This document shows, piece after piece, positions 1 through 4,694 of a stretch of 5,927 nt of DNA (its first letter is position 1; each line of letters starts with the position of its first letter). Both the position numbers and the translations under genes were made by a program. The notes below the pieces were generated by a model that was given only the letters and a program-made list of their open reading frames with translations, was not told the origin of the DNA and did not search any database. Origin of the DNA: Bacteroidales bacterium (GTDB lineage Bacteria; Bacteroidota; Bacteroidia; Bacteroidales; UBA10428); the NCBI GenBank assembly GCA_016926235.1, contig JAFGOZ010000719.1:1-5927 (forward strand). Direction: 5' to 3'.

Positions 1-15
1 GTCATCTTTCAGAAA

Positions 16-41
16 ATATAAAAATTTTTAAATTTTTATAT
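16..41. repeat. 26-nt AT-only palindrome
   Basis: ATATAAAAATTT (16-27), a TT centre and AAATTTTTATAT (30-41) form perfect 12-bp arms. The arms contain only A and T, so the repeat could be a weak terminator stem, a flexible DNA site, or simply a consequence of composition. No function can be assigned. Confidence 0.4.
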
Positions 42-48
42 GGTAATT

Positions 49-98
49 ACCTAAAAATCATACAGTTTTAAAATAATAAACTGGATGATTTTTTAGGT
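49..98. terminator. Long hairpin, probable bidirectional terminator
   Basis: ACCTAAAAATCAT (49-61) pairs with ATGATTTTTTAGGT (85-98) with one bulged T. CAGTTT (63-68) pairs with AAACTG (78-83), leaving a 9-nt loop (69-77) and one A/G mismatch (62/84). The A-run and T-run flanking the core stem give the shape of an intrinsic terminator that could work in both directions. What it would terminate lies left of the window. It could also be a structured part of a small RNA continuing into the GC-rich hairpin that follows. Confidence 0.5.
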
Positions 99-163
99 GG
101 TCGCGGCACTTCGTGCCGGAAGCGGTATCCCGAAAAAGCATTTTAGAGTGGAATGCTTTTTTT
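99..163 (+). ncRNA. Possible small structured RNA (GC-rich hairpin plus terminator)
   Basis: A GC-rich island in AT-rich DNA carries the hairpin CGGCAC-ttc-GTGCCG (104-118), followed by GGAAGCGGTATCCCG and then the terminator-like hairpin at 133-163. GC-rich structure ending in an intrinsic terminator is how small RNAs look in AT-rich genomes. I see no promoter directly upstream and cannot match it to a known RNA family: the GGAAGC resembles part of the SRP RNA apical motif, but the required partner strand is absent. It may be only a compound terminator of an upstream gene. Confidence 0.2.
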
Positions 164-178
164 ATGTTTTTTCGGGAT
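127..178 (+). terminator. Rho-independent terminator-like hairpin
   Basis: AAAAAGCATT (133-142) and AATGCTTTTT (152-161) form 10-bp arms around a 9-nt loop, and the T-run continues to 163. An outer pair, ATCCCGAAAAA (127-137) with TTTTTCGGGAT (168-178), can form a competing longer structure that uses the same A-run. The core hairpin with its T-tract is a good plus-strand terminator, insulating the promoter at 243-273 from upstream reading. Confidence 0.6.
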
Positions 179-192
179 GTTTTTTTTATAAA

Positions 193-221
193 ATTTAATA
201 GCTACAATGTAGCTATTAAAT
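193..221. promoter_or_regulatory. 29-nt perfect palindrome, candidate operator
   Basis: ATTTAATAGCTACA (193-206), a single central A (207) and TGTAGCTATTAAAT (208-221) form perfect 14-bp arms. No T-run follows on either strand, so it is unlikely to be a terminator. It ends 21 nt before the TTTG of the promoter at 243-273, a position suited to a dimeric DNA-binding regulator. Its AATAGCTA half-site recurs as an inverted pair inside the HTH gene at 843-864. Binding by that HTH protein is inference. Confidence 0.5.
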
Positions 222-242
222 AAAAAAATAAAAGTATAAAAT

Positions 243-273
243 TTTGATTGTAACATATTTGTTGCTATATTTG
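243..273 (+). promoter_or_regulatory. Bacteroidota-type promoter for the left gene block
   Basis: TTTG at 243-246 (the -33 box) and TATATTTG at 266-273 (the -7 box, consensus TAnnTTTG) are separated by 19 nt, matching the primary-sigma promoter described for Bacteroides. Transcription would begin near 279-281, giving a leader of about 60 nt before the ATG at 339. It probably drives the block 339-1706. It is the strongest sequence evidence for the host phylum. Confidence 0.7.
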
Positions 274-338
274 AATATAAAATTATTCTAATTAAAATTT
301 AAAGCTGGCGGCAACAGTTTAAATACGGCAATATAAAG

Positions 339-683
339 ATGAAAACTTTTATACAACAATCAATCGTAAGCAATTCTCAAAGGTTCTTAAACAATATATA
401 TAAAGAACTTCCAGAAGGCGTTAAATCTTTTTCTATCACTTCATTTAAAATGCAACGGGCTTCAGGTTATGGAAGTTATAATTATATTATGGATGTTGTC
501 ATAAATGGGAAAAATGTAACATTTAAGAGATTCTCTCACGATAGCATTGATTTTGATTATTACACAGATCTTGAGTATATGTCTCATAACTTTAATAATT
601 GGGTAAAAAGTAAAGTTCTTTCTATGCTTTCAACAGACTTTATTTATAACGAAATTTTTGAAATATCAAACACAAATGAATAA
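339..683 (+). CDS. Small protein of unknown function (114 aa)
   Basis: I do not recognise this protein. It is soluble-looking, with no signal peptide or membrane segment. An amphipathic N-terminal stretch (residues 1-25) is followed by an aromatic, probably beta-rich middle (about 40-70, with a Gly/Tyr-rich GYGSYNY turn) and a hydrophobic helix-like C-terminus (about 80-110, containing NNWVKSKVLSML). The ATG is preceded only by an A-rich AAAG, as is usual in Bacteroidota. It is the first gene behind the promoter at 243-273 and overlaps the start of the HTH gene by 8 nt, so the two are probably co-transcribed. Its place next to a repressor-type gene suggests an early or lysogeny-associated role, but nothing in the sequence shows one. 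Confidence 0.7.
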   Translation: MKTFIQQSIVSNSQRFLNNIYKELPEGVKSFSITSFKMQRASGYGSYNYIMDVVINGKNVTFKRFSHDSIDFDYYTDLEYMSHNFNNWVKSKVLSMLSTDFIYNEIFEISNTNE

Positions 684-987
684 TAACGAAACAAAACCTA
701 ACGAGCAGCATTGGAAGCTGCTCGTTTTGATTTTAAAAAACATTGCTGAAAAAAAAGGCATTTCTCACGAAATGATTGCAGAGCAAATAGGATTGAAGCG
801 TCCAAGTATAAGCAGAATGCTTTCTTTGAAATATTGCCCGTCAATAGCTAATTTCTTAGCTATTGCAAATGCAATAGAAGTTAATTTCTTCTTAGAAGAT
901 AAAGAGGGAAAAACCGATTTAAATCAAATATTTGAACAAGCAATGTCGCAACTTGGACGTAGGCCTAATTCTTTACCTAAAAATTAA
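676..987 (+). CDS. Cro/C1-type helix-turn-helix transcriptional regulator (103 aa)
   Basis: This is a small DNA-binding protein of the XRE (Cro/C1) class. Residues 13-27 form helix 1, 32-38 (EMIAEQI) helix 2, and 41-49 (KRPSISRML) the recognition helix. PSIANFLAIANAIEV (55-69) gives the typical closing helix. The 30-residue tail has no enzymatic domain. I chose ATG 676, which overlaps the previous stop (ATGAATAA); an in-frame ATG at 658 would add six residues and overlap the upstream gene by 26 nt. In phages such proteins are repressors of lytic or structural promoters, and the inverted repeats at 193-221, 843-864 and 1746-1780 are candidate targets (inference). A terminator-like hairpin lies inside codons 9-17. 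Confidence 0.85.
   Translation: MNNNETKPNEQHWKLLVLILKNIAEKKGISHEMIAEQIGLKRPSISRMLSLKYCPSIANFLAIANAIEVNFFLEDKEGKTDLNQIFEQAMSQLGRRPNSLPKN
700..728 (+). terminator. Terminator-like hairpin inside the HTH gene start
   Basis: AACGAGCAGC (700-709) and GCTGCTCGTT (717-726) are perfect 10-bp arms around a 7-nt loop, followed by TT, so the 3' side ends in TTTT. It lies 17 nt after the stop of the 114-aa gene, where an intrinsic terminator for that gene would sit. It is nevertheless read as HTH codons 9-17, and the reading frame is open throughout. It could attenuate transcription into the HTH gene. Confidence 0.45.
843..864. repeat. Inverted repeat inside the HTH gene
   Basis: AATAGCTAA (843-851), TTTC, TTAGCTATT (856-864) form perfect 9-bp arms. 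The outer eight bases match the AATAGCTA / TAGCTATT half-sites of the palindrome at 193-221. It encodes IANFLAI of the fourth helix, so the resemblance may be a coincidence of codon choice in AT-rich DNA. Confidence 0.35.
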
Positions 988-993
988 AAACTA

Positions 994-1368
994 ATGACAA
1001 AATATAAACCATCATTCCCTGACATAAGCTTTTCTGAACTACAAAAAATTCAAGAACGACTTGATGAAGTAAAAGATATATCTCATCACTTACTTAAATC
1101 ACAAACAGAACAGATTAAAGAACAGCAAGCTGATAAAATTGAATTATGTAAAAAGATAGAAATAAAGGCACATTTAGAGTCAAAAGGTTATACATTTTCA
1201 AATGATGATGAATTTAAGACATTCGCAAAGCTGCGTATGTCTTATCAGATACAAGAAGATACGGAAGTATATTATTTAGATGACAAGCTATTAATTAAAT
1301 TTAAGACCAGATTAATTAATACCTCTAGTTATTTTTTTAATGTAGAAGTTATATCTAAAAAATTTTAA
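994..1368 (+). CDS. Unknown protein with coiled-coil-prone N-terminus (124 aa)
   Basis: I do not recognise a family. Residues 14-60 are charged and helical, rich in Glu, Lys and Gln with Leu/Ile spaced as in a coiled coil (ELQKIQERLDEVKDI onward), which suggests oligomerisation. The C-terminal half (about 64-124) looks like a compact alpha/beta domain with DEFKTFAKLRMSYQI and beta-like strands around VYYL, LLIKFK and FFNVEVI. There is no signal peptide or membrane segment. It starts 6 nt after the HTH gene and clearly belongs to the same transcription unit. It could be a partner or modulator of the regulator, or an unrelated accessory protein; the sequence does not decide. Confidence 0.7.
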   Translation: MTKYKPSFPDISFSELQKIQERLDEVKDISHHLLKSQTEQIKEQQADKIELCKKIEIKAHLESKGYTFSNDDEFKTFAKLRMSYQIQEDTEVYYLDDKLLIKFKTRLINTSSYFFNVEVISKKF

Positions 1369-1403
1369 TTAAACCGCAAAATATGAAATTACTATGATAT
1401 ATA

Positions 1404-1706
1404 TTGTATAATTACAAAGCTTATAAATATTGGAAACAAAGAAAAAAAAACAAAAAAATACTTGACTTAGATAGAGGTTCTGGATATTACATCGCTTCTA
1501 ATTGTTTGAAAATTGGGATGACATGTAATCAAGTAATGGAATCTGGACAAATTGGAATTTTTGAATTATTTGATTTCAAAACTTATTATGATCCTTCTGA
1601 TATGATTAAGTTCACATATTGGACATTTGTAGGATATCAAGATGTTAAGCCTATACGCGAATGTTCATTTGAAGAATTCTTAAATTTGTACGCTTCAAAA
1701 AAATAG
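1404..1706 (+). CDS. Unknown basic/aromatic small protein, probable TTG start (100 aa)
   Basis: I do not recognise the family. The N-terminus is strongly basic and aromatic (YKAYKYWKQRKKNKK, residues 4-18). The rest looks like a small mixed domain: GYYIASNCLKIGMTCNQV (27-44), GIFELFDFKTYYDPSDMI (51-68), then YWTFVGYQD (72-80) and a C-terminal helix EEFLNLYAS. No upstream in-frame ATG is usable: the ATG at 1383 meets a stop at 1395. The open frame therefore begins at TTG 1404 or much later at ATG 1518, which would lose a third of the protein. A five-codon ORF (1394-1411) overlaps this start in another frame. It is separated by 35 nt from the previous gene. The frame is long for such AT-rich DNA, so I regard it as real. 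Confidence 0.6.
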   Translation: MYNYKAYKYWKQRKKNKKILDLDRGSGYYIASNCLKIGMTCNQVMESGQIGIFELFDFKTYYDPSDMIKFTYWTFVGYQDVKPIRECSFEEFLNLYASKK

Positions 1707-1724
1707 ATTTTAAAATTCTTGTCC

Positions 1725-1755
1725 TTTATTTCCCCCTCCTCAAACAATACATTTG
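1725..1755 (+). promoter_or_regulatory. Probable Bacteroidota promoter of the structural operon
   Basis: TACATTTG (1748-1755) matches the TAnnTTTG -7 box, and TTTA (1725-1728) sits exactly 19 nt upstream as a three-of-four match to the -33 TTTG. A pyrimidine run (TTTCCCCCTCCTC, 1729-1741) lies between the boxes. Transcription would start near 1761-1763, giving a very short leader of about 20 nt. The -7 box lies inside the left arm of the inverted repeat at 1746-1780, so a bound repressor would block polymerase directly. Confidence 0.5.
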
Positions 1756-1780
1756 AATCAACTAAAAATTCAAATGTATT
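1746..1780. promoter_or_regulatory. Perfect 13-bp inverted repeat abutting the start codon, candidate operator
   Basis: AATACATTTGAAT (1746-1758) and ATTCAAATGTATT (1768-1780) are perfect inverted arms separated by 9 nt, and the right arm ends on the base before ATG 1781. As DNA it spans the -7 box and the expected start of transcription, the standard position for a phage-type repressor operator. If transcription instead began further upstream, the RNA would fold into a stem sealing the translation start. No T-run follows, so it is not a terminator. Confidence 0.6.
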
Positions 1781-2056
1781 ATGTCAATAAAACGATCTTT
1801 AGTATTACATTCATACAACATAAAAGAAGATAGCTCTCACAATAGAGTTATCTTCTCTATAAAATTTATCACAAAAAAAGGGGAACTTATTTTTCTTCCA
1901 AAGGCGGTTGCCTCTGGATTAGGGAAAATGAACCTCAAAGAAAACCGATACCGAGGAGTACAGCCTGTTAACGCTGACGGCTCACCTTCAGGACATCCTT
2001 ATCCGGTTAATATTGACTTGATTACTGAATTCAACGGTCAGGAGGTTACTCTATGA
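1781..2056 (+). CDS. Probable phage structural accessory protein upstream of portal (91 aa)
   Basis: This is the first gene of the structural operon. It has no named family that I can assign. It looks like a small beta-rich protein: strands around RSLVLHSYNI (5-14), NRVIFSIKFITKKGELIFLP (21-40) and a C-terminal PVNIDLITEFNGQEVTL (75-91), with a Gly/Asn/Pro-rich loop between (MNLKENRYRGVQPVNADG). There is no signal peptide or membrane segment. The start ATG is fixed by the inverted repeat that ends against it; the next in-frame ATG, at codon 50, would remove half the protein. Its stop overlaps the portal start (ATGA at 2053-2056), so the two are translationally coupled and probably act in the same particle. 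Confidence 0.7.
   Translation: MSIKRSLVLHSYNIKEDSSHNRVIFSIKFITKKGELIFLPKAVASGLGKMNLKENRYRGVQPVNADGSPSGHPYPVNIDLITEFNGQEVTL
2040..2045 (+). promoter_or_regulatory. Strong Shine-Dalgarno for the portal gene
   Basis: AGGAGG lies 7 nt before ATG 2053, a perfect match and spacing. This is unusual here: the other starts in the window have only A-rich upstream sequence, the norm for Bacteroidota. It supports the chosen portal start and may raise portal translation beyond what coupling to the upstream gene gives. Confidence 0.6.
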
Positions 2057-3426
2057 AAATATTGAGTAACAATAGCGGAACGCCACTTTTAGGAGTGGGT
2101 GCTGGCATCATGTTTCAAACCACAGGTGCACCGATTAATGCTTCAACTAAAGAGATTAAAATAACTCAACCTACTGATGATTCATCAGATAAACCCGACG
2201 AATTATCAGTTAATAATTTCAAAGTTGCATCTTGGGGAGCTGAGAATGATTTTCCGCAAAAAGCAAATGCAATTATACGCTCAATCGGTGTTCTTGCCGG
2301 AGGGTTGCGTTTTTTAGAACGCTTAACGATTGGTCAGGGAATATTCCCGGTTAAGGTTACAGGCTACGACGAAAAAGGAAACGAAAAGCTTGAAATCGTT
2401 ACAGATCCTGAACTAAATCAATTTGTGAAATCAAGAATGGTTCGCAAGTATATTGAACATGCTACGCGTGACTACTTCAAGTTTGGTACTTCATTCCCTC
2501 AGTTAATACCCTCAGCCGATGGCCGCAAGTTGGTTGGTATTAACACTATCAACGCATTGCGCTGCCGTCTTACGGCTGCAAATGACATTGGAGATGTTTC
2601 TCATTGCATCGTATCAAGCAAATGGCCTGATACGATTAGTGATACTAAAGATTATTCAAAACTTACACTCTTAAACGATTATGATCCTCTTACTGATCTT
2701 AATAATTACAAACTATTAGGAAAAACGAAGAATCAAAGCTTCATCCAGCAAATTAAAGACGGCTGGAGTAATAACGATTATTACTCAGAACCAATTTGGT
2801 TTGCAGCATGGGCTGCCGGATGGACTGACATTGCAAAGGATGTTCCTACATTCCTGAAGCAAGCCTATAAAAATCAGGTAACAATGAAATGGCATATTCA
2901 AATACCTTATGCCTACTGGGATAAAAAATTCCCGATTGATGATTTTCAAAACAAAACAGAACGAGATAAAAAAATTGTTGAGTTCATGTCTGAAATTGAA
3001 AAAAACCTTTGCGGAACTGAAAACGCTCACAAGGCTCTTTTCACTATGTTTGAAATTGGCCCTACTGGAAAAGCAGAGGAACAATGGCTTATCACAAATC
3101 TAAACGAAAAATCCATTGATGCCGACAAGCTACTTACTTCTGCAGCTGCAAATAGCGAGATACTTTTCTCGTTGCTGGTAAACCCTAATGTTATGGGTGC
3201 AGGCATGCCGGGAGGTACTTATGCAGGAAATCAAGGCGGTTCAAATATCAGAGAAGCATTTCTTGTAAATATTGCTAACGCTTGGCTTGACCGTCAAAAT
3301 ATATTAGATCCACTTGAAACATTTATAAGATTCAACGGAGTAGATCCTTCAATTGAATTAAGATTCAGAAATACAATATTAACCACGCTCGACACAGGTG
3401 CCGGCACAAAAAAAGTTGTATCATGA
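2053..3426 (+). CDS. Portal-like protein of a Bacteroidota phage (457 aa)
   Basis: The length and layout fit a portal, the ring at the capsid vertex through which DNA is packaged and ejected. An N-terminal arm leads into VASWGAENDFPQKANAIIRS (58-77) and a helical wing start. YFKFGTSFPQLIP (141-153) resembles the beta-strand core of portals. YYSEPIWFAAWAAGWTDIAK (243-262) begins a long helical stretch. The C-terminal part has AAANSEILFSLLVNP (364-378), a Gly-rich loop (382-396) and SNIREAFLVNIANAWLDRQN (397-416), comparable to the crown-proximal helices of known portals. The assignment rests on pattern and context, not a search. It overlaps both neighbours by ATGA. No terminase precedes it, which is unusual for a phage packaging module. 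Confidence 0.65.
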   Translation: MKILSNNSGTPLLGVGAGIMFQTTGAPINASTKEIKITQPTDDSSDKPDELSVNNFKVASWGAENDFPQKANAIIRSIGVLAGGLRFLERLTIGQGIFPVKVTGYDEKGNEKLEIVTDPELNQFVKSRMVRKYIEHATRDYFKFGTSFPQLIPSADGRKLVGINTINALRCRLTAANDIGDVSHCIVSSKWPDTISDTKDYSKLTLLNDYDPLTDLNNYKLLGKTKNQSFIQQIKDGWSNNDYYSEPIWFAAWAAGWTDIAKDVPTFLKQAYKNQVTMKWHIQIPYAYWDKKFPIDDFQNKTERDKKIVEFMSEIEKNLCGTENAHKALFTMFEIGPTGKAEEQWLITNLNEKSIDADKLLTSAAANSEILFSLLVNPNVMGAGMPGGTYAGNQGGSNIREAFLVNIANAWLDRQNILDPLETFIRFNGVDPSIELRFRNTILTTLDTGAGTKKVVS

Positions 3427-4391
3427 TATTTACAGAAGCGAAAAATGAAAACAACGAAGAACTTCAACAATATATACCTGTTGCTGCTGCATTCGACTTT
3501 AATAAAATAAAAACTTACATCTTACAATGCGAGGAGGAATATCTATTGCCTTTGCTCGACGAAGAAATGTATCAAATCCTAAATGCTTATTATCAAGACA
3601 ATACTGGCTTAGATGAAACCGAATTGAAATTCATTCGGTTATGCCAGCAGGCGGTAATAAACCTAGCAATGTGGAAAGGCTTTGATGTCATCAGTGCGCA
3701 AATCACAGCATCCGGATTTCATCAACAAGAATCGGCAGAGCAAAAAGCTCTGTATAAATACAAAGAGGATGGTATGCGCAATACTTTTAAAATCACAGGG
3801 TTCAACAGTCTTGATTTCATACTGATGCATCTTGAAAAGAACATTGCTACATTTCCGGAATACGTCAATTCTCAAACATACTCAATTAATAAAGCTGCTG
3901 TATTTCCTGATACAGCAAGCTTTGATAAGTGTTATTATATAGGAAAATCTCGCTTAACATTCCTTCGCCTTCAGCAGCACATCACTACTGTTGAGCAATT
4001 AATATTAAGCGACGAAATGCAAGGTCAATTAGAGTTAATGAAGCAATCTCTAGCAAGTGTATCACCCGATGCAAAATATGTAGGATTACGTGCAATTGTT
4101 CAGCCTTGTCTTGCAAATCTTGCAGTATCTCACTTATTGCAGGAAAGTCCTGGAATGCTAACAGATAAAGGTTACTATTTTGAAGCATACGAAGCTACAA
4201 TGACATCAGGTAACACTGCTGCGCCTGTTGCTTCAGAACAGCAATCAACTATAGCTGCTATAGCTCACGCCGACGGAATGAAATATCTGCAAAAAATTAA
4301 AAAATATCTTAAAGATAATTTCGCACTCGACATTAGTACAAGCAATGCTATTAACAGAGACAACACGGATAAACTTACTTTTTTCGCTTAA
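3423..4391 (+). CDS. DUF6712-like protein, probable head-tail connector (322 aa)
   Basis: The sequence resembles the Bacteroidota prophage family I know as DUF6712; I recall this from pattern and could not search it. The protein is mostly alpha-helical and appears to be two copies of one unit. In the first half LLPLLDEEMY (41-50), QQAVINLAMW (75-84) and EDGM (115-118) follow in order. In the second, EQLILSDEMQ (191-200), PCLANLAVSHLL (228-239) and ADGM (283-286) repeat the pattern. Small helical proteins encoded just after a portal are typically connectors that plug the portal ring and receive the tail, and a duplicated version of that fold would fit (inference). Start and portal stop overlap by four bases. 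Confidence 0.65.
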   Translation: MIFTEAKNENNEELQQYIPVAAAFDFNKIKTYILQCEEEYLLPLLDEEMYQILNAYYQDNTGLDETELKFIRLCQQAVINLAMWKGFDVISAQITASGFHQQESAEQKALYKYKEDGMRNTFKITGFNSLDFILMHLEKNIATFPEYVNSQTYSINKAAVFPDTASFDKCYYIGKSRLTFLRLQQHITTVEQLILSDEMQGQLELMKQSLASVSPDAKYVGLRAIVQPCLANLAVSHLLQESPGMLTDKGYYFEAYEATMTSGNTAAPVASEQQSTIAAIAHADGMKYLQKIKKYLKDNFALDISTSNAINRDNTDKLTFFA

Positions 4392-4399
4392 AAAATATT

Positions 4400-4412
4400 A
4401 TCTAACATCTAA
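4400..4412 (+). repeat. Leader repeat copy 1, ATCTAACATCTAA
   Basis: This 13-mer, itself a near-tandem of ATCTAA, occurs in the gap between the 322-aa and 83-aa genes, 11 nt before ATG 4424. An identical copy precedes the 255-aa gene at 4681-4693. Its placement before two successive starts suggests a translation-enhancing or spacer element, or a duplicated intergenic segment. Confidence 0.5.
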
Positions 4413-4423
4413 TATATAAAACA

Positions 4424-4675
4424 ATGAACGCAATAGACAGAAATTATTTCCCGGTAAAATACACCAGCTTCGCAGTTGTATCTAGTGTACAATCTGCCAT
4501 TAATGCAGCATGGACACACACCACAATTGAATTTTACAACACGAAGAAAAAAGTAGTATTCATTCATCACGAAGTTCGTGACGAAAACGACATCATTCAA
4601 CGATTTATACTTGAAGATAAAACAGCTGCAAATACAGATCCTTCTATTCCTTTCGTTGAAATCGCCGATTTATAA
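4424..4675 (+). CDS. Small phage-type protein of unknown function (83 aa)
   Basis: I do not recognise it. It starts with a short polar segment, then TSFAVVSSVQSAINAAW (14-30), which could be one helix, and beta-like strands TTIEFYN (33-39), KVVFIHHEV (43-51) and DIIQRFILED (56-65). The tail is loose and acidic. There is no signal peptide or membrane anchor. It sits 32 nt after the connector-like gene and 19 nt before the next, on the same strand and with the same leader motif, so it is part of the structural operon. A minor head-completion or joining protein is plausible by position only. Confidence 0.65.
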   Translation: MNAIDRNYFPVKYTSFAVVSSVQSAINAAWTHTTIEFYNTKKKVVFIHHEVRDENDIIQRFILEDKTAANTDPSIPFVEIADL

Positions 4676-4680
4676 TCATA

Positions 4681-4693
4681 ATCTAACATCTAA
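4681..4693 (+). repeat. Leader repeat copy 2, ATCTAACATCTAA
   Basis: This is identical over 13 nt to the copy at 4400-4412, here 1 nt before ATG 4695. The following bases differ (an immediate ATG here, an 11-nt spacer there), so the motif is not at a fixed distance from the start codon. Confidence 0.5.
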
Positions 4694-4694
4694 A

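Larger units (their letters stand above)
1..338. other. Gene-free leader region rich in inverted repeats
   Basis: I can support no protein-coding gene here: all three forward frames are broken by stops before position 75, and no convincing reverse gene is seen. The region is very AT-rich except for a GC-rich island at about 99-131. In order it holds a 26-nt AT palindrome (16-41), a long imperfect hairpin (49-98), a GC-rich hairpin (104-118), a terminator-like hairpin (about 127-178), a 29-nt perfect palindrome (193-221) and a Bacteroidota-type promoter (243-273). The likely reading is the end of an upstream transcription unit, then the control region of the gene starting at 339. No upstream gene is visible. 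Confidence 0.6.

Noticed and set aside
99..131. tRNA or tRNA fragment at the GC-rich island
   Set aside because: No T-arm GTTCGAATC-type motif, no CCA-adjacent acceptor stem and no cloverleaf pairing could be found.
187..284. Three copies of TATAAAATT in the leader (187, 235, 276)
   Set aside because: The motif is pure A/T in very AT-rich DNA, so three copies in 100 nt are unremarkable.
1722..1741. Pyrimidine tract with CCCCCTCCTC as an anti-Shine-Dalgarno regulator
   Set aside because: It is probably not transcribed with the structural operon if the promoter at 1725-1755 is right; pairing with AGGAGG at 2040 is too speculative to claim.
2785..3103. Open frames on the minus strand (2785-3084) and in another plus frame (2909-3103) within the portal gene
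   Set aside because: They lie wholly inside the well-supported portal frame, have no start context, and encode compositionally biased sequence without domain features.
3663..4188. Two minus-strand open frames inside the DUF6712-like gene
   Set aside because: They are antisense to a coherent long gene with clear internal repeats; no promoter or start signal supports them.
4409..4600. Minus-strand open frame opposite the 83-aa gene
   Set aside because: It is antisense to an operon gene with consistent spacing and leader motif; its sequence is low-quality and Cys/Tyr/Phe-biased.
4578..4694. N-terminal extension of the 255-aa gene from ATG 4578
   Set aside because: It would overlap the 83-aa gene by about 100 nt in another frame; ATG 4695 follows the leader repeat and leaves a normal 19-nt gap.
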